Assembly: GCF_001411555.2 (NCBI RefSeq)
Contig: NC_049912.1
Span: 23,197,722-23,261,721, forward strand
Source of the DNA: Juglans regia
Lineage: Eukaryota; Streptophyta; Magnoliopsida; Fagales; Juglandaceae
Direction of reading: 5' to 3'
Length of the DNA: 64,000 nt
In this document: in pieces, positions 22,262 through 33,919 of the stretch
How positions within the stretch are numbered: the first letter of the stretch is position 1
How the letters are laid out: each line of letters begins with the position of its first letter
The notes under the pieces: generated by a model
The model's input: the letters and a program-made list of their open reading frames with translations, nothing else
Told to the model about the DNA's origin: nothing
The model's database searches: none
Made by a program: the position numbers and the translations under genes

Positions 22262-22710
22262 TTCCAGCGCTCAAAATCGCCACAAATACCCTTCAGAATC
22301 GCTACATTTGATCATTTGTGGCGATTTATAAATCGCTGCAGGTTCGCCACAATCCTAAAGCCATTTTTGATCAATTGCGGCGATTGGAAAAAATTGTCAG
22401 CAAATTGACGATTTCCAGCGAATTTAGTCTGTCGAAAATGTTCAAGAAATCGACAGAAATGGCCTTCCGATTTACCTTTAAAATCGCTGAAAACAACTAT
22501 TTCCGGCGATATATCGCCACAAAAACTTAATTAATCGCCGCAAATAACTTATTATTTTCTCAACGATTTAAAATTATCGCCATTAGGAAGTATTTCCAGC
22601 GGGTAGGTTTCGCCGCAAAAAAGTTTTTGTGGCGATTTTGTGTCGCTGCAAATAAATATCTGCTATGAAAAATTATTTCCGGCGGTCAAAACTCGCCGCA
22701 AAAGATGTTT
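22262..22710. repeat. CACTA-2 left subterminal repeats
   Basis: Many copies in both orientations of a motif around AAATCGCCGCAAA / TTTGTGGCGATTT, alternating with TTTCCAGCG. The right counterpart is at 27940-28270. They are probably binding sites for the family transposase complex. Confidence 0.8.
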
Positions 22711-23011
22711 CACAAAATAAAAAAAAAATGCACAAAACAATATAGATATGCAGTCTACACATGTAATTACCTAAGACTGATCCCAAACAGATATTTGGCA
22801 TTACTGTAATGTGAAATGGCTTGTCAATGACCCATCTACTTAAATTTTATGCATCTATAATGGAAAACGAGAACAAAAGGATATAATAAAAATAATAATA
22901 ATAATCTATCCTGCAGATGAGTGACAATTAAAACTGAGAAATTAAAATAACTGAAACTGAGATGTGCATGTTTTACTTCTGAAACTGAGATGTCGATTTG
23001 ATACATTGTAG

Positions 23012-23135
23012 TTCCAGAGAGGATCAGAGCACTTCATGACAGTTTTCTTACTTCACAGAATGATGAAGCACTACTACACCAAGCTGCTAAGGACTATGGT
23101 GAAGTAGAAACTGATGCTGCCAACCTCAAATACAT
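23012..23135 (+). other. exon-like segment of unknown origin inside CACTA-2
   Basis: Follows an acceptor-like ACATTGTAG and ends at a GT. One frame stays open for about 41 codons (ALHDSFLTSQNDEALLHQAA). I do not recognise the protein, and another frame is also open over much of it, so the call is tentative. Confidence 0.3.
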
Positions 23136-23421
23136 GTTTTTTTTTTGGTTGGCCCATATACAAGGGTAGTTTTCTAACTCTTTTTCGTAAATAGTACTGC
23201 ATGCTGAATTCTTTTGTCAACTACTAGTGGGCATGATGTGTATATAGTACCCCACCTGGCTTTGTTGGTTTTTGGGTGGCTGGAGGCTCTCTTAGGTAAG
23301 GTCCCTGCGTTTAAGTCTGTCGTTTAAGTCTTCCTAGGTATGGTTTGGACTTTGCTTGTATAGATACTCTCTACATGTACATTAATCATGAAATGAAGGT
23401 GCATATGTATGATAGATGTAC

Positions 23422-23533
23422 CTGACTTGTGGCAGCAGTAAAAATCCTTTCCTCAAACCTAATGGCTATTTTCCTGAGTTGCCCAATACCTTCTTGACCA
23501 GAAACGGATAGATGCCTCTTCAATGTATCCATT
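23422..23533 (-). pseudogene. MED15: captured MED15 KIX-domain exon
   Basis: On the minus strand 112 bp lie between an acceptor (GGTAG) and a CAG/GTACAT donor. They encode MDTLKRHLSVSGQEGIGQ, then LRKIAIRFEERIFTAATSQ, with no stop. This is the first part of the KIX domain of plant Mediator subunit MED15, which binds transcription activators. Both intron boundaries are kept at the expected places, so genomic DNA was captured rather than cDNA. The following KIX exon is not evident. The fragment cannot make Mediator by itself, but could give antisense or small RNAs against the parent gene. Confidence 0.8.
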
Positions 23534-24141
23534 CTACCAACATAAGAGATATATCCTTAATAAGTTACCAGCCATACAGGCACAAAGAAGCTATTAACAG
23601 AACATAATTCCAAATTGGTAAACCATGATAGCACAAAAAATGGACAAGAGATAATATACATAATGTTCTAACCAATATTACGAATAGCACAGTGTCCCAC
23701 TCAATATATATCAGTAGAAAGCACACCTTTCTTTCACATGATAGACCACCAAGTGTTCCTGAGCAGATTCTATTCCCAATACTTGGTTTTGGAAGATGTG
23801 TTAGAAGTCTTTGTTTCTAACTTATAATATAGTATTGATCCATTGTAACTCCTATACTCGGGTAGCTAAGAAAATATATACCCATGTAAAAGAACACACG
23901 TATTTTCAGCCATTAACACCATATCATAGTTGTAACGGTGATACATAAATCACCGTTTAACATATGCACACGCATTGTGAAGCATGTGTATTTGATGAAT
24001 TTATTTGAGACCCGCTATTTATGACACTCAAAGTGTATATGTGAACTAACACCATCCATTGATGCCATCATATCAACTATAAAAAATTGATTGCCTTGGC
24101 TGTCTACCACATCAATTGGCAAACCATTCATGTGGTCATAC

Positions 24142-24251
24142 CTACTGCTTGGCAAACCTTAGTTTCCTCTGGGGTTGAAGTACATCCAAATTGTTCAATG
24201 AACCATCACTCATTGAACCACGAATATACTTCCTTATGTGGAGAATGGTAT
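24142..24251 (-). other. exon-like segment of unknown origin inside CACTA-2
   Basis: Minus strand, after an acceptor-like CTTTTGCAG and before GTATGA. One frame stays open for about 35 codons (TILHIRKYIRGSMSDGSLNN ...) up to a TAG at the donor. Not recognised. Confidence 0.25.
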
Positions 24252-25774
24252 CTGCAAAAGAGAACACATAAGGTTGTAAACACACCTGAACATGCCATCA
24301 TATAATCAATGGAAAACATTGGAAAAAAAATTCAATCATCTCTTTCACTATTCACTAAACCTGCGAATGAGTCTTCTTTCACCGTGCTGCAATTCTTCCA
24401 TGGCCACAATAGATCAGATCCTTACCCAACACCCTCTAGCTAATTGGAACAACCCATTGAACATATAACCAAACGTCCACACAGTAAATACCCAAAAAAT
24501 TCCCTCAACTATCCAACGAGGGAATTGATGCAAAAGTAGACAACCTTCCTCTTCACTATATAGATCTAAATATGTGGACTTGTGAAAATATCACTCATAT
24601 ATATATGGTTATATTTCCCAAAAAAAGACTTAATGTTGTGAAGCACTTAATGTTGTGAGAGCTAAAAAAGACTGCATAAAGAACCATCACTCATATAATT
24701 CCCTGAATCTAATATTTATATGCAAAACATATACATAGAGACCAATATAATTGGATTTTGGTTCCTATATATATATATATATATATATGATGCAAATAGC
24801 AAGTTGAAAGAGTTGATCTGCTAGAATGCATGCAGTGCTCATCAAATAACTGTTTTCTTTTGCTTACTGATCTTGTACGTACTGATAGCATTAATTCGTA
24901 CCCCATATATACCCATCAGGCAGTACTTCATGACTTTCTTTAGAGTCTATTCATGTATAAGATCAGTTTAGCAAGTGTTCATTCCTTTCACTGATCATTT
25001 CTTTAATTAAACATGTTTTAGGGGAACATCCTGATCTCGAACCCCCCTCCGGCAAGTAAGCATGTAGCTTATACATGAGTCTTATGATCAAACAATTGCA
25101 AGCTAATATTATTATATATAGTAATCCAATTATATGTACATTTTCCATATATATTCAGTGATGAAAAGTGTTAGAACATCCATGCACCTTATAATTTCAA
25201 TGACATACCTTAATTTAGTGCAGTAGCTAGACATTTTAATCAATTAGAGATAGAAGAATTAATATATATATATATAATTCAATCGATTTGAACAAGCATG
25301 CACAAGTCTTATTATTGGTCCATATAGCTAGCTAGCATGGATATTTTTCAGACATACAAAGCGACGAAAGGGCTCTTGACATCTTGTGGCATTAATTGGA
25401 GAGGTGTCAGATCAGTTTTTGACCAATCTGAATAATATACTTTATATAGTATTTTTCCCTTTGTTGGGTATAAAAAACTGCTGTTTTTATTTTCAGAACA
25501 TCAAGAATTATGGAAATAACATTATCCAATAATTTGAGTCACAAATATATATATATGTATGTATATATTAATAAAAGCAAGACTGAAAGTAAATCTTGTG
25601 TACATCAATCAGTATATATATGTATGAATATACATCAATCAGTATATTCATCAAGAAATATTATTTACATACATAAATCTTGTGTACTAAGTTGCACCAA
25701 AGTTTGAAACAGACGACATTTAAGTACTTTAGGAGTCTTGGTACAACAATGAACATGTGAAAACACTAACTTAC

Positions 25775-25932
25775 AGACAAATGAGCAGGAGATGTAGAAG
25801 TTCCAGATTTTGTTGACCGTGTAATGAAATCCTTGGTACAACAACTCACATGTGAATATTTTCCTCTTTTACTGTCCGGTAACTTTTCTAAACTAACACT
25901 GGCCCAAAGATGACACCTTAGAGAACTGAAGT
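25775..25932 (-). other. exon-like segment with consensus splice sites inside CACTA-2
   Basis: Minus strand, bounded by TTCTTTCTAG and GTAAGT, both good plant splice signals. One frame is open through the 158 bp (SLEKLPDSKRGKYSHVSCCT ...). I do not recognise the protein. With the MED15 exon it suggests several captured fragments in the same orientation. Confidence 0.35.
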
Positions 25933-25999
25933 CTAGAAAGAAGTTATGAGGATTGCACAACAAGGTTGGCACAGTTAATAATAGCATCCCAACAATTAA

Positions 26000-27184
26000 C
26001 TAACAAGCAATTAATGCAGGTTGTATGTCTGTCCTACGTCGTTTTCTAGAAATGGATGTCTACCTAATTAGTCAAGGAGCATTAACAAGAAAATTAATCG
26101 TTTTAAGGATCTCCTAGCTACAAACCATCAATTGGTTTTTCTTCATGAACAATATTAATCCTTGTGAAAATGTTCACAGTTAATGTAAAATAATCATTTT
26201 AAATTTCCCATTTTCTTTATGTAACTAGGATTTAAGTACAACATAGACCACAAAAGGCAGAAGTCATTTTTCCTCAACAGAAATCTAATTAACAAAAGAT
26301 AAAACCCACAAAAGGAAACTTACTTGAATGAAACTCATGTCATGTCATGTACATCAAGCTCTTGAATGAAACTCACTTAGATCCTTTTGCAATCCTGCCA
26401 AATTATTCCATATATCATCATTTTCACGTGAAATAAACTTATAGTATTATGAGAGCAAATGGAAATCATGGTCTTGTCTCTCTCAAAATATACAGAGATT
26501 AGTGAATGCTTAGCAACCACATGTTTACAATGAAACCAATGTCAAGCTAAGTCTAACAGCATCAAATCTACTCAATACAATGATTTCTTATGTTCACTCA
26601 GAAAAAGCAACAAAAGCCCCCAAGTGTTAATAAGAAAACTTATTTTATTCTCCGTTCTTGTAAGCAATGGTATCATTTTTTTTTTCACAGATCACCTAGC
26701 ATGTATCCTTTAAACGCATGTATAGACCTTATAACCAATTATCTCCTAGAAATTCAAGCCCATGAGAAAGCATTAGTAGTGTATACTGTCAAGGCTTTGT
26801 ATTGAAGTATTGATTGAGTGTCCAAGCCAATAAATTACATAAATGGTTTCAGATTCATATCCTATGGGAGATAAAAAGAAATTAATAAAACACAGGAACT
26901 CAATCAATGACAGGAGCAGAAACTAAGTAAAACTAACCCAACAATAAAGGCACAATCACCAACTTGGCATGAAAGAAAAATCTAAGGAAATACATAACAT
27001 AATGCACAAAACCTCACAATATATGTCTCATTACATAATAGAGAGAACATTACAAGTATATTCAGAATTTAGGACCATCAATTTTTTGCAAGATTTTCTT
27101 CACTTTCTGCTTACATCCGATATATTGAGATAGATTTCTTCATGCACAAGCAAGCCAAAAATAAAAACATAAAAGCAAAGGTAA
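26000..27184. other. CACTA-2 interior, nothing recognised
   Basis: AT-rich, short spurious ORFs only. Near 27060-27120, on the minus strand, a short frame reads CKQKVKKILQKIDGPKF and stops; it might be the tail of a captured gene. Confidence 0.4.
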
Positions 27185-27510
27185 ATACTACTAAAATGGA
27201 ATCAAATACCAAGCCTAAGATGAGTACTAAACGAGCACCTGGAAAATGGAATCAAAATGAGTACTAAATGCCTGTTAAATGAGTACCTGGAAACGAGCAC
27301 TTGGAAAATGGAATCAATTTTAGTACTAAATGAGTACTAAAATGGAATCAAATACTACTAAAGGCCTGTTAACGAAACGAGGGGAAAACCTCAGTTGCCT
27401 CATGGATGAATACAGAAAAAATATTGTCCAAAGCAATATATAAAGACAGAAAATTAATAAATATTGTCCAACGCAATATATAAAGACAGAAAATACCCAA
27501 TAAAATTGGC
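27185..27510. repeat. short interspersed tandem repeats in CACTA-2
   Basis: Repeated TGGAATCAA and GAGTACTAAA motifs (27190-27360), then two copies of a 50-60-bp unit with CAATATATAAAGACAGAAAA (27437-27455, 27474-27494) and two of CCTCAGTTGCCTCAT. Confidence 0.7.
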
Positions 27511-27529
27511 AAGCCTCAGTTGCCTCATC

Positions 27530-27939
27530 TGCCCTACTACCCGCGCCTCCTCCTCATTTGGTGGCAGTGGGTTGCAAACAGAGCAAGGGAGGGCCTCGGG
27601 CTGCTGGGCTAGGCGTAGAGGAGAAGGGGCTCTGATGGAGGACTGGCAACGGCGTCGAGGTGTGGGTGGTTGCGAACGGTGCCCCCAGCGACGGCGATAT
27701 AGCGAAATCCGAGAGAGAGAGAGAGAGAGAGAGAGAGGTGAGGCCAGAAAGAAATTGGCGTGGGGGCTGGGGGAGAAGGAGGGGGTGGCCGTCGAGGTGA
27801 GGTCGCGGAGATGGGCTGTGCGCGGCGGAGGCTTGAGGGAGAAGAGGGACTGGGTAGAGAGAGGGTGAAGGGGGAGAGACGGCTGCAGGAGGGAACGAAA
27901 TGAGGGGAAAACCTAAGGCGGGGGTTTTAAATTTAATGA
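27530..27939. other. GC-rich region near the CACTA-2 right end
   Basis: GC-rich, with a (GA)n run at 27712-27737. Long open frames exist on both strands (27464-27868 plus, 27554-27988 minus), but they are Pro/Ser/Leu- or Arg/Gly-rich and look compositional. Read on the minus strand it resembles a pyrimidine-rich leader, so it could be a promoter and 5' leader reading into the captured exons. Confidence 0.4.
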
Positions 27940-28270
27940 ATTTTTCCGGCGCTTTCGACTCGCCGCAAATAAGTTTAAATGGGCGCATTCGTTTTTACAG
28001 CGACAATTTTCGCCGCAAATAGTACATATTGTGGCGATTTTATTTAATCGACGGAAATTTAATAAGCTACAGTTAATAGAATATTGTTGTGACGACACAA
28101 ATCGCCGCAACAGGTACAAATTTCGCCGCAAAAAATCATTTGTACATTTTTCTTTCATCATTTCCCATCATCGCACCGAAATTAAGCGGCGACTTAAAAA
28201 TCGCTAGAAATAACCTATATTTGCGGCGATTTTTCTTGCGACGATTTTAAAATCGCTGGAAAATGCCAGA
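27940..28270. repeat. CACTA-2 right subterminal repeats
   Basis: Repeats of TCGCCGCAAA and TGCGGCGATTTT in both orientations, ending in ATCGCTGGAAAATGCC next to the terminal TTTCTTGTAGTG. Confidence 0.8.
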
Positions 28271-28701
28271 TTTCTTGTAGTGAAACCGATGTCTCCTGAA
28301 GAAGGGAGGCGTGTATGTGTATCGATCTATTTGACTACACTTGGTTCTTGATCTTTGAATGAAATGTTACTCTTTAAACTAATAACTATTAATTCAAAAG
28401 TTACAAGTAATGGGTTGTGATCTTTTATAAAGTACCATTTCATTCTAGATATAATGATATCACTTCCCAAACAATTACATACTACCCAAGAGTACCCAAT
28501 AAAATATTATAAAGTTTTTAAAGATATCACTTCCAAAACATGGCCATGATCTTCCTGCACCAACCTATTAATTCCGTTCAGTAAAAATTAAGATCGACAA
28601 CCAATTAATATAATATGTAAGTGTTTTGAACTAATTAATTGGGTCCGTTTGCCTCCTGTTGCAACATTAATAACATACATCGATCTCATCTTATAAAACC
28701 A

Positions 28702-28950
28702 ATGGCTACAGTTGCCGGTTGGAAAGTCAAATTCCTTAATTTGTCCCATTTTCTTTTCCTTCTCTACTCATTTTGTTCAAACCTCTCACAAAATGCAGCA
28801 TGTAATAGAAATGGACATGTGAAAAATGGGAACTGTGACAGTGAGCTGCCACTTGACAGCAATGTGGAAATGCATGGCACAAAAGAGAAGCTGCACTGCA
28901 GCTGGCCACTCACAGTGGCAGTACAACCTATTCACAGCAGCACTAAATGA
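28702..28950 (+). CDS. candidate small secreted peptide, 82 residues
   Basis: ATG at 28702 follows TTATAAAACCA. The first 30 residues resemble a signal peptide: a basic start, then SHFLFLLYSFCSNLSQ. The predicted mature part is about 50 residues with three Cys (CNRNG..., NCDSEL, LHCSW) and no further membrane segment. Not recognised. It lies between CACTA-2 and the inverted-repeat arm at 29178, so it may be cargo of the older element that the arms delimit. Short length and no homologue I can name keep confidence low. Confidence 0.35.
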   Translation: MATVAGWKVKFLNLSHFLFLLYSFCSNLSQNAACNRNGHVKNGNCDSELPLDSNVEMHGTKEKLHCSWPLTVAVQPIHSSTK

Positions 28951-29177
28951 CAGATGAATTGATATAATGCACTACACACCTGTAACATTCACACATGTGT
29001 ACATGTATATTCTTTGTAATTCTCTAGAGGATAAAACTAGCTAGCTTTTTGTTTATTTTCTGTAGTATATGTATATATATACACTAGCCTTTTGTATGTC
29101 GGGTATAGAAGTTATGAATAGTAACTAATATATAGCATTACCCTCACTATATATGTATCAACTTTTTCTACTATTCT

Positions 29178-29245
29178 AGTACCGTAAGTGCCGACTGGCC
29201 CTCCACGATGTCAGGTCTGACTGAATGTCAATTTATGGGATCTAA
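29178..29245. repeat. right arm of the inverted repeat paired with 22035-22153
   Basis: TACCGTAAGTGCCGACTGGC and GATGTCAGGTCTGACTGAAT match the left arm in reverse complement with few differences. Without CACTA-2 the arms would bound about 1.2 kb containing the small-peptide ORF. Confidence 0.65.
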
Positions 29246-29249
29246 GTAC

Positions 29250-29560
29250 TTTGGGTAGTGGCTCTTCGGCCCACGCCAAGCATTGTGTCTCTTCGACCCA
29301 TGCATGGTATCTCTTCGGCCCAAGCATTGTGCCTCTTCGGGCCTGGCCCATGCGCCCCTTGGACTAATTCCATGCCTTGTTAAAATTAAACAAGGCAAGT
29401 GTAGCTATGGTGGTTTGAACCCATACCATTTCCTTTGAAATAATACACCCTTACCATTGAACCAATACATCTATTTGTGATAATAATTTATGAAAATAAA
29501 TAATAACCCACATTCAATAAATTCACATATTTAATATTACAATCTATAATAAATATAACA
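29250..29560 (-). repeat. 3' LTR of the copia element, truncated
   Basis: Matches the distal 310 bp of the right LTR. The remaining roughly 370 bp, with the TATA box, is missing at the inverted-repeat arm boundary. Confidence 0.75.
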
Positions 29561-30053
29561 ATCCTCCATTTAGATTACAATGTTAAATTTTCAGTCAAAT
29601 ACTAATATTCTCATGCATAGAAGAATGTATCTTTCGACTTAAACCTTCAATTAGTGTAAGTATCTTAAATTCTTAACAAAGTCAATGGTGGCCTAGGCTT
29701 AAACCAAGACTTTTTACGCTAAGAACGGAAATATCACACACATGATTCTATCCAATTTTAGCGAGATAACTCACCAATTATTTGCATTAACCCACGTGCT
29801 CCATCCTGGCATTCATGAACATTTACAAAAATAAACCTTAAACTTTTGCTAGAAGTTATCTCCACCTCTTATGTTCACATATGTAAAGTTCCTTTCTGTG
29901 TCTCTATTACTTCAAATACTTATACAACTATTGAACTTCATTAAGAGTATAATACTCATCCTACATTTAGCGTAACAGGCAGTACTGACCATCCTGGAAG
30001 GGTTTATCACATTAAATTAAATTTTAGTACTATCCTAGCCACATAACTGTAAC

Positions 30054-30846
30054 TTGTTATTTGACAACTTTAAGTCAAATATCAAATTTCTTATCCACTC
30101 TGCCTCTTTGCCCGCTGTCGCCAAGGCTACAAATTCAGATTTCATTGTACAATGTGAAATACATATTTGTTTCTTAGAAGCCCATGAAACAGCTCAACTA
30201 CCAAGGGTGAAAACCCAACCAGACATAGCCTTATTATCATTTGCACTAGTAATCCAACTCGCATCACAATATCCTTCTAGTCAGTAGGAAAATTGGTATA
30301 ATACAATCTTAACGAACTAGTTCTTTAAAGGTATCCAAGGACTCTAACAATTGTTTTTCAATGCTCCATACTAGAATTACCTGTATGTCTAGAAATTTTA
30401 CATATTGCAAAGGAAATATCTGGCTCAGTGCAATGCATTGCATACATTAAACTTCCAATTGTACTGGCATATTCAAACTGAGCAACCGTTCTACCAGCAT
30501 TCCTAGTTAATTTAAATGAAGAGTCATATGGGGTATTTGCTTTTTTAATTTCCAAGTGTTGACATTTAAGAAGCATTTTCTCAACATAATGAGATTGACA
30601 TAAAGCATAACCCCCACTATGTTTATTTACTTTGACACCCAAAATAGTGTCAACTTCATTAAGATCCTTCATTTTGAACTTTGAAAATAAATACTTCTTA
30701 GTTTCAAATATTCCTTCCATATTTGTTCCAAATATAAGCAAGTCATCCACATAAAGACATATTATAATACCATAACAATATGTGAATTTAGAATAAATAC
30801 ACTTATCAACATTTTTATGCCTAAATCCATGAGATAAAATTACCAA
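30054..30846 (-). pseudogene. copia RT palm and RNase H remnant
   Basis: 30846-30358 encodes the RVT_2 core with the catalytic YVDD (ICLYVDDLLIFGTN), followed by SKFKMKDLNEVDTILGVK and SLMYAMHCTEPDISFA. Downstream, 30300-30054 keeps only shifted pieces of RNase H. The RT is cut off from its N-terminal part by stops between 30847 and 31190. Confidence 0.85.
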
Positions 30847-31192
30847 ATCAAATTTCTCATACCATTGTTTTGGTGCTTACTTTAATCCATATAATAACTT
30901 AATTAATTGTTAAACTTTCTTTTCTTGCCCATGCATAACAAATCCCTCAAGTTATTCCATGTATACCTCTTCAGCCAATTCATCATTTAGGAAAGCAGTT
31001 TTAACATTCATTTGGTGTACATATAAGTTATATATTGACATTAGTGCCATAAGCACTCTAATGGATGTAAATCTAGTCAATGGGGTATACGTATCAATAG
31101 TCTATACCCTCTTTTTGTTTAAAACCTTTAGCCACTAATCTAACCTCAAAAGTTTGAATAAACCCATCTGTATTGATTTTTCTCCGAAATAC

Positions 31193-31639
31193 TCATTTCC
31201 AACCAATAGGTTTTGATCCAGGAGGCAAGTCTACTAAAACCCAAGTATTATTTGACAATATTGAGTCCATTTCATCATTTATTGCCTCTTTCCAAAATGA
31301 AACATCTCTAGAAGTCATAGCTTCTTTAAATGTTTTTGGATCTTCTTCTATATTTAATAGAATGAGTATCTTATTTAAAATATCATCTCTATTTCCTTCC
31401 AAAAGGAAAACAATAGCCTGAGATGACACAAAATCTAGATTCAAGTTTTTCTCCTTTCTAACTCTTTGACTTTTCCTCGGTTCAGTCAATGTGTCAGGAA
31501 TTATATAATTTATTTTCCGACTCAAGTTAGATTCTAGTATTTGAGTAGGATTTGATACTGCTTTAGAGTCATTATAGAATTTATCTTTAATAAATTCTAC
31601 AACCTTTGATTCTACTATAATCTTAGAATCCAAATCCAA
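31193..31639 (-). pseudogene. copia integrase tail and RT start
   Basis: Contains the variable linker with PRKSQRVRKEKN, then DPKTFKEAMTSRDVSFWKEA and TWVLVDLPPGSKPIG, the signature entry to the copia RT domain. Confidence 0.85.
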
Positions 31640-31992
31640 AAGTCTATATGCTCTTGAATTCTCAGCATATCCTACAAAAATACTCTTGATTGCCCTTGGA
31701 CCTAATTTTGTTCTTTTTTGGTCTGGAACTCTATAAAAGGCTAAACAGCCTCATACCCTTAGGTATTCCAGATTTGGTTTCCTACATTTTCACAATTCAT
31801 ATGGTGAAATTTTGAATTTCATAGAAGGTATTCTATTATGCAAATAACATGTTGTGAGCAATGCTTCCTCCCACAAATTAAAAGACAATTTTGCATTCAA
31901 AATCATCGCATTTACTATATCAACTAATGTCCTATTTTTTCTTTATGCTAAACTATTTTGTTGTGGGGTATAAAGTGCACTAGTTTAATGTA

Positions 31993-32593
31993 TTATGTCA
32001 TTCTCCTCACAGTACAAAGAAATCTCAGTAGGAAATCATCGTCTCTATCACTGCAAAGAATCTTAATTTTCTTTTCCTTTTGATTTTCAACAACAAACTT
32101 ATAAGATTTAAACATATTGAAGGCTTCATCCTTACTTTTCATTAAATATACATATGTATATATTGAGAAATCATCAATAAAAGTAATAAAATATCTATTG
32201 CCTCCTCTAGTTAAAATACCATTTAATTCACAAATATCAGAATGCACAAGTTCTAATAATTGTGTATTTCAGTACTATTTTAGGAAAATGTTTCTTTGTC
32301 ATTTTTGCTTAAATGCAAATTTTACATTTAGCATCATGTCCATGATTATATGGAATTAAACTATGTTTAAATATAAATTTTAAAGATTTAAAATTCAAAT
32401 GTGCTAAACAATTATGCCACAAAGTAGAAGACTCAACAATATAAGCAGAATCAAAATTTATTTTATTAACATGTAATTTATATATTCCATCACAAGAGTA
32501 CCATTTTCCAACAAACACTCCTCCTTCGGAAAGAATTACATTACCAAACTCGATTACGGTCTTGACACCTTTCTTACAAAGCAAATTTGCCAA
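31993..32593 (-). pseudogene. copia GAG-pre-integrase and integrase core
   Basis: 32593-32309 carries the pre-integrase region with LWHNCLAHLNFKSLKFI. 32247-31993 carries the core with FITFIDDFSIYTYVYLMKSK. The usual SDRGGE is changed to SDRDDD, and the frame ends soon after. Stops separate the two parts. Confidence 0.8.
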
Positions 32594-32662
32594 TACAAGA
32601 TTTTTCTTTATTTTTGGGACATGAAGAACATTAACAAGATTAAGTTTTTTCCCATAAGTGAA

Positions 32663-33020
32663 CTAAATTTCCACAATTCCTTTTCCCACAACTTTTGCAG
32701 AGTTGTGATTTCTCATTAGTACTACATGTCCATCTGCTGCATTTTCATAATTTTTGAATTGAGATATCTGATTGCAAATATGAACGGTAGCGTCTGAATC
32801 ATACCACCAATCAGAAGACTCGGTTGTTGTAGCCATATTTAATTCTATAATCATGCTAATGTGCACTTTAGAGACCATGGTCACAAATTTCGAAATCTCA
32901 TTTTCGATCAGATTTGCACTATTGGGATTGCAATTTTCTTTCTTGTATTTCTTCTTGTACCTACATTCACACTTAAAATGTTCATTTTTTCCGCAATTGT
33001 AACAAGTTTTATTTTCTTGT
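32663..33020 (-). pseudogene. copia zinc knuckle and protease
   Basis: A CX2CX4HX4C knuckle (CYNCGKNEHFKCEC) at about 33011-32970 reads in frame into the protease region. The protease active site, normally DSGA, reads DSDA (WWYDSDATVHIC), a Gly to Asp change expected to kill it. Confidence 0.8.
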
Positions 33021-33888
33021 ACTTGTCACCATTGTTGGAAAAGTCATTAAATTTTCTCTTGTTTCCTTTAAAATTATCTTGAAATTTATTTTTCTCATCA
33101 ACAAAGTTCACTTTAGAGCCATTTTGATAAAATAATTTATTCTCACAAATTCGAGTTTCATCTTCAATTCATAAATGTTTTTGAATTTGCTCTATAGTGA
33201 AATCTTTTGTTGTGTGTATAAGTTTCTTTCTATAATTATTCTAATTTGGAGGAAGTTTGGCAATAATAGCCTCAACTTGCAAAGGTTCAAAAACTTCAAC
33301 ATTAAGATCTCAAAATTTATTCACCAAAACTTGCACTTCATGGACTTGATCCATCAAAGAAGTATTATCATTCATTGTAAATTTAAAATATTTCATAATA
33401 AGGAATTTATCCGTACCTTGCTTTTCGGTTCTATATTTCAATTCCAAGGCATCCCAAATCTCTTTTGGTGACTTGATTGATGTAAATAAATTATAGAGAC
33501 GATCGAAAAATGTATTTAGAATGTGTCGTCTACATGCCACTTCATCTTCTTTGTGCTTCTTGTGTTTCGCCTTGATTTGATCATTATCGTCAGGTTTGGG
33601 TTTTGGAAGTACTGGCAAGTTCGAATCCAAAACATATGCAATCTTCAGTGTAGTAAGAATGAACATCAACTTATCTTTCCAATGATTAAAATTCTTTCCA
33701 TCAAACCTACCTAGTTTGACAAAGTCTTGATTCATCATCTTGAAAGTCCTCATACCAGATTCTGATCCCATTGCGATTATCACCTTAAAATTGTTGAAGA
33801 AAATCGTGCGGATACGGTAATATGAAAATAAATGCGACTTTGAGGCATGTAGAACACTATCTTTAAGGTGATAATTGCTCCCACTCAA
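33021..33888 (-). pseudogene. copia gag
   Basis: Contains the UBN2-type gag core: FDGKNFNHWKDKLMFILTTL, IWDALELKYRTEKQG and the helical segment to VNKF, where a stop falls at about 33310. Downstream pieces continue in shifted frames to the zinc knuckle. The first Met in good context is near MGSESGMRTF (about 33770). Confidence 0.8.
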
Positions 33889-33919
33889 AAGAGTTTGCTA
33901 CCAGGTTACAAGCAATTCA

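Larger units (their letters stand above)
22241..28282. mobile_element. CACTA-2: 6.0-kb CACTA element carrying host gene fragments
   Basis: The right end, reverse complemented, is CACTACAAGAAATCTGGC; the left end is TTCTACAAGAAAAATGGC, with the first two bases mutated. Both are followed by TTTTCCAGCG. A 3-bp target duplication AAA flanks the element exactly (22238-22240 and 28283-28285). Subterminal regions are full of AATCGCCGCAAA-type repeats. No transposase is present. The interior holds exon-like host fragments, including one from MED15. Confidence 0.85.

Noticed and set aside
23012..23135. Extension of the MED15 capture to the plus-strand exon-like segment
   Set aside because: Opposite strand, and neither open frame resembles MED15; kept only as an unknown exon-like segment.
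27464..27988. Long overlapping ORFs on both strands (134 and 144 residues)
   Set aside because: GC-rich, GA-repeat-containing DNA; the products are low-complexity Arg/Gly or Pro/Ser/Leu with no domain. Treated as CACTA-2 leader-like sequence.
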